Below the pieces are notes generated by a model. The model searched no databases, had not been told where the DNA came from, and saw nothing but the letters and a program-made list of their open reading frames with translations. The position numbers were made by a program, and so were the translations under genes. 64,000 bases of DNA from contig CAVTQY010000001.1 of NCBI GenBank assembly GCA_963736975.1, positions 3,534,001 through 3,598,000 on the forward strand, in the 5' to 3' direction. The DNA is from CAVTQY01 sp963736975 (GTDB lineage Bacteria > Pseudomonadota > Alphaproteobacteria > Acetobacterales > Acetobacteraceae). Shown in pieces: positions 45,144 to 53,344 of the stretch. Within the stretch, counting starts at the first letter, position 1, and the number at the start of each line of letters is the position of its first letter.

Positions 45144-46250
45144 TTAGGACCAATAGAGTTCTATAACGCGCCCGTCCGTCGCCGAGTAGACGACATGCTG
45201 AGAACCTTGGGCCGCGAACACGTATCCGAGCGGGGAGGAGTCCTCGTGTGCCAATGGTGCGCCGGTCGCAGCGGTGAGGTCATTGTGATGCCAGCCGTTG
45301 CCGTCCCACCAAAGCTCGTGGATGTGACCGTCGGTACCCGGGGTACCTATCGCCTGGTACAGAACATGCTGGGTACCTTGAGCGTCGAATACATATGCAG
45401 CGGGCACGCTATAGAGGTTTGATATTGGTGGTGCGCCGGTTGCAGCGGTGAGGTCATTGTGATGCCAGCCGTTGCCGTCCCACCAGAGTTCATGGACATG
45501 ACGGTCGGTCCCCACGTAGGTGATGTGCTGCGTCCCTTGAGTGGCGAATACGTAGCCCGTCCCAACGGTATATGCTAATGGCGCGCCGGTTGCGGCGGTC
45601 AGGTCGCTATAATGCCAGGCGTTGCTGTCCCACCAAAGCTCGATAAGGTGGTCGGCCGCTACGTAGATAACGTGTTGCGTAGCTTGGGCCTCAAATGCGT
45701 AGCCTGCCATTGTACCATTGCCGTACTGCGGCGCTGGCGCGTTGGTTGCGGCGGTCAGGTCGTTGTGATGCCAACTGTTGCTGTCCCACCACAGCTCATG
45801 GACATGAATGTCGAATCCCAGGTAAATTACATGCTGCGTTCCTTGAGCGGCGAATATGTAGGCTGTCAGAACGTCACGAAATAGGGGTGCGCCGGCTGCA
45901 GCGGTGAGTTCATTGTGATGCCAGCCGTTGCTGTCCCACCAAAGCTCGTGGATGTGACCGTCGTTATCCTGGAGACCTGTCGTCTGGTAGAGAACATGCT
46001 GGGTACCTTGAGCGGCGAATACGTAGGCTTTCCAAACGAAGGATGCTAATGGTGCGCCGGTCGCAGCGGTGAGGTCATTGTGATGCCAGCCGTTGCCGTC
46101 CCACCAGAGTTCATGGACGTGACTGTCGTCCCCTCCTCGATAGACGACATGCTGTGTGCCCTGGGCTTCGAATGCATAACCGTGCGGATTGAAGTAATCT
46201 GTCGATGGTGCACCAGTTGCAGCGGTCAAGTCGTTATAATACCAAGTCAT
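45144..46250 (-). CDS. Seven-repeat predicted beta-propeller, lectin-like protein
   Basis: A 368-residue protein made almost wholly of seven tandem copies of an approximately 50-residue unit. The unit consensus is GYVFAAQGTQHVLY - short variable loop - DGHIHELWWDGNGWHHNDLT - AATGAP. The protein starts with the end of a unit (MTWYYNDLTAATGAP) and stops at the middle of the seventh (VIELYWS), so N- and C-termini would complete one blade, the 'velcro' closure of circular propellers. Conserved Trp-Trp, His and Asp residues suggest carbohydrate binding as in propeller lectins, but no named family is assigned. No signal peptide is present. The start follows a 40-residue peptide gene directly (TAAATG). 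Confidence 0.8.
   Translation of the reverse strand: MTWYYNDLTAATGAPSTDYFNPHGYAFEAQGTQHVVYRGGDDSHVHELWWDGNGWHHNDLTAATGAPLASFVWKAYVFAAQGTQHVLYQTTGLQDNDGHIHELWWDSNGWHHNELTAAAGAPLFRDVLTAYIFAAQGTQHVIYLGFDIHVHELWWDSNSWHHNDLTAATNAPAPQYGNGTMAGYAFEAQATQHVIYVAADHLIELWWDSNAWHYSDLTAATGAPLAYTVGTGYVFATQGTQHITYVGTDRHVHELWWDGNGWHHNDLTAATGAPPISNLYSVPAAYVFDAQGTQHVLYQAIGTPGTDGHIHELWWDGNGWHHNDLTAATGAPLAHEDSSPLGYVFAAQGSQHVVYSATDGRVIELYWS
45150..46240 (-). repeat. Tandem coding repeats of about 150-165 bp in the propeller gene
   Basis: At DNA level the unit GTGATGCCAGCCGTTGCCGT (plus strand, then CCCACCA) recurs at regular intervals with few changes, reflecting the protein repeats. High identity between units suggests recent duplication or gene conversion and makes the region prone to copy-number change and assembly collapse. 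Confidence 0.8.
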
Positions 46251-46373
46251 TTACGCGTTGCCCTTTTCGAAACGAGTTTTGCCGACGGTCAGGAACATCA
46301 CCCAGAGCGCGAACGCCTTCGCGCTGGCATAGTTGGCCTTCAGCAGGTCAGGCATCGGTTCGGTCACTGGCAT
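46251..46373 (-). CDS. 40-residue peptide gene directly upstream of the propeller gene
   Basis: Encodes MPVTEPMPDLLKANYASAKA, then a hydrophobic stretch FALWVMFLTVG and a charged end KTRFEKGNA. Its TAA stop is immediately followed by the ATG of the propeller gene, indicating translational coupling. It could be a membrane-active or signalling peptide, a leader peptide, or a small partner of the propeller protein. No family is recognised, and a strong ribosome binding site was not seen, so it is a moderate-confidence call based mainly on context and the hydrophobic/charged pattern. Confidence 0.5.
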   Translation of the reverse strand: MPVTEPMPDLLKANYASAKAFALWVMFLTVGKTRFEKGNA

Positions 46374-46627
46374 CGTGATGCTCCGCCTTAGCCACTACTC
46401 CTGCCTCACACCGGGCAGCCGCGCATCAACCACTCCTCCTAGCCGCGTCCCTTCCCTCCGCGCCCTCCGCCGCAACTCCTCGCAACCCTTCGGCTCGTAG
46501 GCTACTTTAGTTAGAGGCAGAGGCAGCCCCCGCGAACGAATAACCTGCTCTTGAAGCGGACCTTTATCGACATGCATCATGCACATTAATATTCAGGTAT
46601 GTCGTCAAGGCTCATGAGGGAAGTTCG

Positions 46628-47122
46628 ATGGCAAAAAAAATCGTCACCTGTCTGTGGTTCGACCATGGCGAGGCGCGGAAGGCGGCAGAATTCTACGCCG
46701 CCACCTTTCCTGACAGCCATGTCGGGCAAGTGCTTCGATCGCCATCCGATTACCCTGGCGGCGAACAGGGTAGCGAGTTGACCGTCGAGTTCACCGTACT
46801 CGGCCAAGCCTTTGTTGGTCTGAATGGTGGCACCGCGTTTACGCCGAACGAGGCGGTGAGTTTCCAGGTGATGACCGACGATCAGGCAGAAACCGACCGC
46901 TATTGGAATGCGATCGTCGAGAATGGCGGCAGCGAAGGCGAGTGCAGCTGGTGCAAGGACCGCTGGGGCTTTTCGTGGCAGATCGTGCCGCGAGCCTTAA
47001 TTGCCGCGCTGAAGGATCCGGATCGCGCCGCCGCGAAGCGGGCGATGAACGCCATGATGACCATGCGCCGGATCGACATTGCTAAGATCGAGGCTGCACG
47101 GGCGGGCCATGCGAGACCCTGA
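46628..47122 (+). CDS. VOC-superfamily protein (PhnB / 3-demethylubiquinone methyltransferase-like)
   Basis: A 164-residue protein of the PhnB-like VOC group: KIVTCLWFDHGEARKAAEFY at the start, FPDSHVGQVLRS, EFTVLGQAFVGLNGG and CKDRWGFSWQIVPRAL, then an Ala/Met-rich tail including RAAAKRAMNAMMTMRRIDIA. These proteins are often annotated as methyltransferases but lack that fold; the function is unknown. The ATG follows GAGGGAAGTTCG. It is an isolated gene with intergenic DNA on both sides. Confidence 0.88.
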   Translation: MAKKIVTCLWFDHGEARKAAEFYAATFPDSHVGQVLRSPSDYPGGEQGSELTVEFTVLGQAFVGLNGGTAFTPNEAVSFQVMTDDQAETDRYWNAIVENGGSEGECSWCKDRWGFSWQIVPRALIAALKDPDRAAAKRAMNAMMTMRRIDIAKIEAARAGHARP

Positions 47123-47276
47123 TTCCGCTGACCACCGCCTCGGTCCGAAGAAGGGAGACGCAAGTGATCTCATAGGCGGCCGCCCGATGGTCCAAATTTC
47201 GGGAACAGCCGCTTAACCGCCGAACGTCTTACCTGGGTCGAGACCGTCGTCGGAAATGGCCACTGGTATTACTCAC

Positions 47277-47849
47277 TCACGCACAGCCCGGTGGTATTCG
47301 CGGTTCGGCATCATGTCGGTGGCCGAGGCCATACGGTTCGAACAGGTTGAAGAACGCCACGGTCTCCGCCAGGTCGAAAATATCCTCGTTGCTCAGCCCG
47401 GCCACCCGAAGCGCCGACCGATCGGCCTCGTCCACCAGCCACGGCGTGGTCGTCAGCTTCCAGGCGAAATCGAGCATCGCCCGCTGCCGTGCATCCAGCT
47501 CGGCCACCCGGTAATTCAGCGCCATCATCTCGCCGAACTCCGGATCGCCGGAAAGTTGACGCACCGCCGCGCCATGCGCGACTAAACAATAATAACAGCG
47601 ATTGGCCGATGACACGACGACCGCGACCATCTCCCGCTCCAGCTTCGACAGCCCGGAGTCGGACAGCATGATTTCGTTGTACATCGCCATGAAATTGCGC
47701 AGCCGCTGCGGCCGCAGGCTGTAGGTACTGTAAACGTTCGGCACGAAACCGAGCTTGTCCACGCATTTGCGCCAGATCGTCCGCAGATCGTCGTCGAGCA
47801 AATCCGCATCCGGCACGCCGAGGCGGGAGATATGATCGGGCTGCGGCAT
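47277..47849 (-). CDS. AhpD-like peroxidase-related protein, 3' end out of frame
   Basis: Carboxymuconolactone decarboxylase/AhpD-fold protein with the CxxC motif in VVSSANRCYYCLVAHGAAVR, typical of uncharacterised alkylhydroperoxidase-like enzymes. As sequenced it has 190 residues and ends FEPYGLGHRHDAEPRIPPGC. If one A of the pair at 47341-47342 is removed, the end becomes FFNLSNRMASATDMMPNREY and the gene stops at 47273, which is the usual family ending. The break is therefore a late frameshift or a sequence error. The start overlaps the hydroxyacid dehydrogenase stop by one base. Confidence 0.85.
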   Translation of the reverse strand: MPQPDHISRLGVPDADLLDDDLRTIWRKCVDKLGFVPNVYSTYSLRPQRLRNFMAMYNEIMLSDSGLSKLEREMVAVVVSSANRCYYCLVAHGAAVRQLSGDPEFGEMMALNYRVAELDARQRAMLDFAWKLTTTPWLVDEADRSALRVAGLSNEDIFDLAETVAFFNLFEPYGLGHRHDAEPRIPPGCA

Positions 47850-48829
47850 CAGTCCAACACTTCCGGATTGATCGCATGGGCGCGGTTCGGCCGCCCATCG
47901 AGCACGCCGATTATATTCTCCGCCGTCACCCGCGCCATTCCGGCGACCAACTCAGTCGTGACGCCCGCCATATGCGGCGAGGCGATCACGTTATCCAGTT
48001 GCAGCAGCTTGTTGTTGACCGGTGTCGGCTCCGCTTCGAACACATCGAGCCCGGCACCGGCAAGCCGACCGGTGCTCAGCGCCTCATACAGCGCCGGTTC
48101 GTCGATGATCCCGCCGCGCGCGGTGTTGACGACGAACGCACCACGCTTCATGCGCGCAAGCCGGGCGGCATTGAACAAGCCAACCGTCTCGGGAGTTTTC
48201 GGACAATGAATGGTGACGAAATCGACGCGCGGCAGCGCGGCGTCGAGCTCGCTCACCGGCCCGTAGCCGGCGGCCCGGATGGTCTCCGCCCGCACATACG
48301 GATCATAAACCAGCACAGCCATGTCGAACCCGGCGCAGCGCTTGGCCGAGCGCGTGCCGATGCGCCCGAAACCCACGATCAGCACGGTCTTTCCCGCCAG
48401 CTCGCCAGGCAGGCCGCCATGCCGATCGCCCCAGCGCCCGTCGCGCACCATCCCGTGCAGCGCCGGCCCGCGCTTGGCCAACGTCATCATCAAATAGAGC
48501 GCATGTTCCGCCACGCTAGTGGAATTGGCCGTGCCCGCTACCATCAGCGGCACCTTGCGCGCGGTCAGCGCCGGCACTTCCACCGCATCGTAGCCGACGC
48601 CGATGCGCGCCACGACCTCGATCGCCGGCGATGCATCCAGCTCGGCCTGACGGTATGGCGTGCCCGACAGCGCGATCCCGGACGCCTCGCCGAGGATGGG
48701 CAACAGCTCGGCTTGCGTGATTGTCGCGCTGTAGCTCTGCACTTCGATATCGTCGCGCGCCGCCAGCAGCGCGACGCCTTCCTGGCCCATCGTATGGGGG
48801 ACCAATACCTTCTTGCGGTTCGACGGCAT
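47849..48829 (-). CDS. D-isomer-specific 2-hydroxyacid dehydrogenase
   Basis: A 326-residue NAD(P)-dependent dehydrogenase. The Rossmann motif is VLIVGFGRIGTRSAKRCAGF, the catalytic Arg lies in AFVVNTARGGIIDEPALYEA, and the catalytic His is in NVIASPHMAGVT. The substrate could be a glycerate, phosphoglycerate or other 2-hydroxyacid; it is not apparent. It lies between a short-chain dehydrogenase upstream (16-bp gap) and the AhpD-like gene (one-base TGATG overlap), all on the minus strand. Confidence 0.9.
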   Translation of the reverse strand: MPSNRKKVLVPHTMGQEGVALLAARDDIEVQSYSATITQAELLPILGEASGIALSGTPYRQAELDASPAIEVVARIGVGYDAVEVPALTARKVPLMVAGTANSTSVAEHALYLMMTLAKRGPALHGMVRDGRWGDRHGGLPGELAGKTVLIVGFGRIGTRSAKRCAGFDMAVLVYDPYVRAETIRAAGYGPVSELDAALPRVDFVTIHCPKTPETVGLFNAARLARMKRGAFVVNTARGGIIDEPALYEALSTGRLAGAGLDVFEAEPTPVNNKLLQLDNVIASPHMAGVTTELVAGMARVTAENIIGVLDGRPNRAHAINPEVLD

Positions 48830-48845
48830 TATTCCTGTTCCAGCC

Positions 48846-49608
48846 TCAAAGTTTGCGTTGCAGGTTGGCGATGTAGCCGCGGTTCCAGGTGGGCGCGATC
48901 ATAACTTCGTTGATCACGACGCGCGGCGGCAAACACGCGATGTAGCGGATCAGGTCGCCGCAATCCTCCGACTGCACCATGCGTGCCCGATCCTCCGCGC
49001 TGACCGGGTTCGGCCGCTTATCCAGGATCGGCGTCGCAACCTCTCCCGGCAGCATCGCCGTTGAGCGGATGCCGTTGACACATTCCTCCATGTTGATCGT
49101 GTGGCTCATCGCCACCACGCCGTGCTTGGCGGCGGTATAAATCGGCCCGCTCAGCCCGCCGATGAAGCGCCCCGCCATCGAGGCGGTATGGATGATCAGC
49201 CCGTCTTTCTGCGCACGCATCATCGGCAGTGCGACTGTCACGCAGTACAGCGCCGAAGACAGGTTGCCGTGCACCAGCTCGTCGATGCCCTCCGGGGTGA
49301 GTTTGTCCCAGTGACGGTCGAGGATATTGAGCCCGGCATTGTTCACCAGGATGTCCAGCCGGCCGAGCGTGTCCTTGATGAATTGCCCGACCTTCTGCAC
49401 CTGGGCCGCATGCATCAAATCGGCCGGCTGCACATGCACCGTGCCGCCGTTCTCGCGAATGCGACCGGCCACCTTTTCGAGCGGCTCACGCCGCCGCCCC
49501 GTCAGGACAACCGTTGCGCCTTCCCCGGCAAGGGCAAGCGCGCCTGAACTCGCCGATGCCGCTGCCCGCACCGGTGACCCAGGCGACTTTCCCCGCGAGT
49601 TTCGACAT
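48846..49608 (-). pseudogene. Short-chain dehydrogenase/reductase with one extra base near its 5' end
   Basis: Starting from the ATG at 49608 the protein begins MSKLAGKVAWVTGAGSGIGE, the cofactor-binding TGxxxGxG motif, then runs out of frame. Removing one of the two adenines at 49547-49548 (plus strand) continues SGALALAGEGATVVLTGRRR and leads through NAG, Ser and YTAAKHGVVAM catalytic motifs to the stop. The total is 253 residues, exactly a normal SDR length. As sequenced no single frame contains both the NAD(P) site and the catalytic part, so the gene is either broken or affected by a sequence error. GGAGG lies upstream of the ATG. Confidence 0.85.
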
Positions 49609-49642
49609 TCGGCGTTCCTCCTTATTGCTGAACCGAAGGCGA

Positions 49643-50014
49643 TCACTTGCAGGGGTAGCGCTCGCCCAGGAACTGCGCCAGACCGCGCGCCGCCGGCAGG
49701 CTCGCATGATCGCTGCTCGCCCGCACCCATTCAACGAACTGCGTCAGGGTCGCGGTGCGGGTCGGCGCCGGGTTGGGGAAGCAGAACGGCTTGTTGGCCC
49801 CGGCGGTACCCAGCAGCACATCGGCCACGCCCTGAGCGAAGCCGTGACAGTAATTGATCTCCGCATCCCCGCGCTGGTCGCGGGGATTGGCGGCGCAGAG
49901 CTGCGCCAGCTCGCCCGCGGTTCGGGCATGCAACGCAATCGCTCGTTGCGCATGCGCGGTCGGGGACAACAGAATAAGCGCCATGACGGCGCCGATCGGC
50001 AACATAAGCCGCAT
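49643..50014 (-). CDS. Secreted Rap1a/Tai-immunity-like protein
   Basis: A 123-residue exported protein. A signal peptide (MRLMLPIGAVMALILLS, cleavage near AHAQ) precedes a domain with ELAQLCAANPRDQRGDAEIN and YCHGFAQGVADVLL, cysteine-containing features of the Rap1a/Tai family first known from immunity proteins of Serratia type VI effectors. A later Cys pair (PFCFPN, RYPCK) may form disulfides. No effector gene is adjacent, and this family is also common as orphan periplasmic proteins. The ATG is chosen because it begins the signal peptide. Confidence 0.72.
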   Translation of the reverse strand: MRLMLPIGAVMALILLSPTAHAQRAIALHARTAGELAQLCAANPRDQRGDAEINYCHGFAQGVADVLLGTAGANKPFCFPNPAPTRTATLTQFVEWVRASSDHASLPAARGLAQFLGERYPCK

Positions 50015-50066
50015 CTTGGACCTCCGGTGGGAAACAGAGCGGCCGATCAGTAAGCGATCCGGCGCC

Positions 50067-50768
50067 CTAGGCAAACCGCTCGCGCCAGCGTCGCCAGCCG
50101 GCGGACCGCAGCTCGCACGCCGGGCAGGTGCCGCAGCCATAGCCCCATTCATGCCGCCGGCTGCGATCGCCGCGATAACAGCTATGCGTCTCCTCCACGA
50201 TCAGCGCGATCAGCGCGTCCCCGCCCAGCGCTGCCGCAAGCTCCCACGTCGCCGCCTTGTCGCGCCACATCAGCGGCGTCTCCAGCACGAAGCGCCGCTG
50301 CATGCCCAGGTTGAGCGCGAGCTGCATCGCCTTGATCGTGTCGTCGCGGCAATCGGGATAGCCCGAGTAGTCCGTCTCGCACATCCCGGCGACGACGCGC
50401 CGCAGCCCGCGCCGGTAAGCAACGGCCGCGGCATAGGTCAGGAACAGCAGATTGCGCCCGGGCACGAAAGTATTAGGCAGGCCTTCCTCGGTCATCGCAA
50501 TGTCGGTTTCAGACGTAAGCGCCGTCGCGCCGATCGCCGCCATTCCCGACGAGATGTCCACCAGATGGTCCGGCCCGAGCCGCCCGCCCCAGTCGCCCGT
50601 GCGCGCCAGCTCCGCCCCGACCGGCGCGCGGCAATCAAGCTCCACCGCGTGTCGCTGGCCATAGGCGAAGCCGATCGTCTCGACATGCGCGTAGCGGTCC
50701 AGCGCCCAGGCCAGGCAGGTGGCGGAATCCTGACCGCCTGAAAACAGCACGAGGGCGTGGTCGGGCAT
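50067..50768 (-). CDS. queC: 7-cyano-7-deazaguanine synthase
   Basis: QueC makes preQ0, the precursor of queuosine in tRNA, from carboxydeazaguanine using ATP and ammonia. The 233-residue protein has the PP-loop ALVLFSGGQDSATCLAWAL, FAYGQRHAVEL, TFVPGRNLLFLTYAAAVA, GMCETDYSGYPDCR, and the C-terminal zinc cysteines (HEWGYGCGTCPACELR). The ATG is placed at MPDHALVLFSGG; one three codons upstream is also possible. It is divergent from the class III CoA-transferase gene. Confidence 0.95.
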   Translation of the reverse strand: MPDHALVLFSGGQDSATCLAWALDRYAHVETIGFAYGQRHAVELDCRAPVGAELARTGDWGGRLGPDHLVDISSGMAAIGATALTSETDIAMTEEGLPNTFVPGRNLLFLTYAAAVAYRRGLRRVVAGMCETDYSGYPDCRDDTIKAMQLALNLGMQRRFVLETPLMWRDKAATWELAAALGGDALIALIVEETHSCYRGDRSRRHEWGYGCGTCPACELRSAGWRRWRERFA

Positions 50769-50826
50769 GGCAGCCAAACTACGCCGGGGTTAGGCTCAGC
50801 GGCTATCCTTGTCAGGATGTCACGTC

Positions 50827-52236
50827 ATGGCTGCCTCCGCACCGCTTGCTGCGCTCTGGGCCGCCTCGGGGCTCCCGCCCGACGCGCTCGAGCAGGTGGA
50901 CCTGACCGGCGCCGATCCCGTCCTGCCGTCATCCTTCGCCGTCGGCACCGCGGCACAGACCACCATCGCCGCCGCGGCGCTGGCGGCGGCCTCGCTCTGG
51001 ACCTTGCGCGGCGGCCGGCCGCAGCGCGTCGGGGTGGACATGCGCCACGCCGCGATCGAGTTCCGCTCCGAGGACTGGCTGTGGATCAACGGCGCCCGGC
51101 CGGCCGAACGCCACGACAGTATCTTTGGCACCTATCCATGCGGCGACGGCCGATATGTGCGGCTGCACACCAACTTCCCGCACCATCGCCAGGGCCTGTT
51201 GAAGCTGCTCGGCTGCGCCGCCGACCGTGAGGCCGTCGCCGCGACGCTGCGCGACTGGACCGCCTTCGCGCTGGAGGATGCCGCCGCCGAAGCCGGTCTT
51301 TGCGCCACCGCCATGCGCTCCTTCGCCGAGTGGGACGCGCATCCGCAAGGACGAGCCGTGCAGGCCGAACTGCTCGTGTCCATCACCCGGATCGGTGATG
51401 CACCGCCCGAACCGCCACCGCCCGCCCCGCGCCCCCTCGGCGGTTTGCGCGTTCTCGACCTGACGCGGGTAATCGCCGGCCCGGTATGCGGGCGCACGCT
51501 GGCGGCGCACGGCGCCGACGTGCTGCTGATCACCGCCCCGCATCTCTACAATCCGCCGCCGCTTACCATCGACACCGGCCGCGGCAAGCTCTCGGCGCAA
51601 CTCGACCTGCGCACCGAGGCGGGGAGGGACACGCTGCGCACGCTGCTGCGGGATGCGGATATTTTCGTGCAGGGCTACCGCCCCGGTGCGATCGCCAACT
51701 TCGGCTTCGGACCGGAGGAGACGGCGCGCATCCGCCCCGGCATCGTGCATGTCTCGTTGTGCGCTTATGGGCATACCGGCCCGTGGTCCGCGCGGCGGGG
51801 CTTCGACAGCCTGGTGCAGACCGCGAGCGGCTTCAATGCGGCCGAGGGCGAGGCGGCCGGCCAATCGGGACAACCGAAACCATTGCCGGTGCAGGCGCTG
51901 GATCACGCCTCCGGCTATCTGATGGCGCTCGGCGCGCTGGCAGCGCTGCACCGACGCGCGACCGTGGGCGGAAGCTGGCATGTGCGTGTGTCGCTGGCCC
52001 GTACCGGCCATTGGATTCGCGGCCTCGGCCGGATCGAAGGCGGACTCGCCTGTCCCGCCCCGGCCCGCCCAGATATCGCGGATGTTCTGGAGGAAAACGA
52101 GTCAGGCTTCGGCCGCCTCTCCGCTGTGCGCCACGCGGCGCAACTGGCACCCACGCTGCCACGATGGGAACGTCCGTCGGTTCCGCCCGGCACGCACCCC
52201 GCCAAATGGCCTGCGAGGGCGCCAGCAGCCGGCTAA
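50827..52236 (+). CDS. Class III CoA-transferase (CaiB/BaiF family)
   Basis: A 469-residue protein of the family III CoA-transferases. The conserved core begins GLRVLDLTRVIAGPVCGRTL and continues ADVLLITAP, LDLRTEAGRDTLRTLLRDAD, IFVQGYRPGAIANFG and HVSLCAYGHTGPW. The N-terminal 200 residues resemble a second, divergent copy of the fold (IEFRSEDWLWING). The usual catalytic Asp position is not securely identified. The CoA donor and acid acceptor are unknown. The ATG at 50827 is preferred over an in-frame start 18 bases upstream. Confidence 0.85.
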   Translation: MAASAPLAALWAASGLPPDALEQVDLTGADPVLPSSFAVGTAAQTTIAAAALAAASLWTLRGGRPQRVGVDMRHAAIEFRSEDWLWINGARPAERHDSIFGTYPCGDGRYVRLHTNFPHHRQGLLKLLGCAADREAVAATLRDWTAFALEDAAAEAGLCATAMRSFAEWDAHPQGRAVQAELLVSITRIGDAPPEPPPPAPRPLGGLRVLDLTRVIAGPVCGRTLAAHGADVLLITAPHLYNPPPLTIDTGRGKLSAQLDLRTEAGRDTLRTLLRDADIFVQGYRPGAIANFGFGPEETARIRPGIVHVSLCAYGHTGPWSARRGFDSLVQTASGFNAAEGEAAGQSGQPKPLPVQALDHASGYLMALGALAALHRRATVGGSWHVRVSLARTGHWIRGLGRIEGGLACPAPARPDIADVLEENESGFGRLSAVRHAAQLAPTLPRWERPSVPPGTHPAKWPARAPAAG

Positions 52237-52254
52237 TCGCAGGAGTTAACCGTC

Positions 52255-52276
52255 ATGGCCGGCGAAGGCCGGCCAT
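52255..52276. repeat. REP-like hairpin 'atggccggc-gaag-gccggccat'
   Basis: Perfect 9-bp arms with a GAAG loop, 18 bases after the CoA-transferase stop. A related element (GCCGGC-GAAA-GCCGGC) lies at 55345-55360, also just after a stop codon. Position and shape fit REP-type elements or terminator hairpins. Confidence 0.65.
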
Positions 52277-52398
52277 CCGCGTCTTACTTTTATGCCGGAT
52301 TGCCGCAGGTTGGACCGCTTGGTTACCCATATCGAATGTCGGTAACTGTATCCGGATCTTCTGTCATTGTTTCTCCTGGTCGTGCCACCCACACCCGC

Positions 52399-52836
52399 CT
52401 ACCCTGGCGGTAACGCAGCGAATGGATCGAGCACCGGCACGCCCAGCGGGACGAAATGCCGGATATTACGAGACAGGATCGTCAAGCCATGGCGCTGTGC
52501 TGTCGCCGCGATGATGATGTCGGCAGGTCCCGGTGCTTCACCTTGCTCGCGCGCTCTGTCCGACACGGCGCCGGCGATCCGCGCCGTTGGCGTATCGAAA
52601 GCGAGGATGCGCTCGCTATACAGATGTAGCACCGTTTCCAGCCAAGCCGCCAGATCCTCGCTCTTGCGAGTCGCACCCTCCCGGCGCAGCTTGGCAATTC
52701 CATCTTCAATTTCGGCGACCGTTACCGCCGATGCGAACAGTAACGCTGATTGTGCGTCCATCCACGCGACGAGCTCAGTTCGCGCCAGGCGAGATGGCGC
52801 GCCGGCCGAAATGACGTTGGTATCGACCAGATACAC
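52399..52836 (-). CDS. PIN-domain toxin, VapC/FitB type
   Basis: A 145-residue predicted ribonuclease of the PIN fold. Acidic catalytic residues are visible in MYLVDTNVISAG (Asp5), VTVAEIEDGIAKL (Glu) and GPADIIIAATAQRHGL (Asp). The partner antitoxin gene lies six bases upstream on the same strand, the standard antitoxin-first order. The system is probably autoregulated by the antitoxin-toxin complex. All key residues look intact, so the toxin may be active. Confidence 0.9.
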   Translation of the reverse strand: MYLVDTNVISAGAPSRLARTELVAWMDAQSALLFASAVTVAEIEDGIAKLRREGATRKSEDLAAWLETVLHLYSERILAFDTPTARIAGAVSDRAREQGEAPGPADIIIAATAQRHGLTILSRNIRHFVPLGVPVLDPFAALPPG

Positions 52837-52842
52837 CGGTGG

Positions 52843-53085
52843 TCAGAGATCCGCCGCACGTAGCAGCGTGTGATTGCGCTCCGGCAGATCCTCCGGCCTG
52901 ATTGGCGCGGCCATCAACAACCGGCCGAAGGACGGCACCTGGGACAGCCGCTGCCATTCCTGGAAGCCCAGGATCACGGCTTCCCGTTTGCCGTGCCGGG
53001 TGATGATCGCAGGCTCGCCACGCACGGCCTCATCCACGACTGCCGACAGGCTCGCCTTCGCGTCCCGAAGCTGGATTTCCCGCAT
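52843..53085 (-). CDS. Phd/YefM-type antitoxin of the VapC-like module
   Basis: An 80-residue antitoxin. The N-terminal DNA-binding fold reads MREIQLRDAKASLSAVVDEA and continues VRGEPAIITRHGKREAVILG, diagnostic of Phd/YefM proteins. The C-terminal tail (PEDLPERNHTLLRAADL) is the likely toxin-neutralising part. The ATG is the one starting the fold; the open frame extends upstream without family similarity. Confidence 0.88.
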   Translation of the reverse strand: MREIQLRDAKASLSAVVDEAVRGEPAIITRHGKREAVILGFQEWQRLSQVPSFGRLLMAAPIRPEDLPERNHTLLRAADL

Positions 53086-53344
53086 CGTGGTGCCTTTCAA
53101 CGGCGGGTGACTACTGTAGTCATATATAAGGCAGAGCCCGGAAGCAACAAGGCCCCCGAGAGCCGCGTCTGACCTCATGAACAGATCGCGGTCGCGCAAG
53201 AATTAAACGTTCCACACAGAGGGCGCAGAGAACCCAAACTCCGAATTGCCGCAATCGAGGGCAGGGCATACAGCGAGCTTACCGTCGCCTTTTGCCCATC
53301 GAAATCCCTCCCGCGTACCCGACCCGCCAAACAGGAAACCTCGC
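53086..53344. other. Intergenic region with half-copy of the 'cacacagag' repeat
   Basis: About 260 bp without a convincing gene, lying between the divergent antitoxin gene and the DsbA-like gene, so promoters for both are expected. Near 53211 the sequence CCACACAGAGGGCGCAGAGA resembles one arm of the inverted repeats at 15.5, 38.2 and 44.5 kb. Confidence 0.5.

Noticed and set aside
45144..46250. Possible CRISPR array because of regular DNA repeats
   Set aside because: Repeats are about 150 bp, read through as protein without stops, vary at third codon positions and have no unique spacers.
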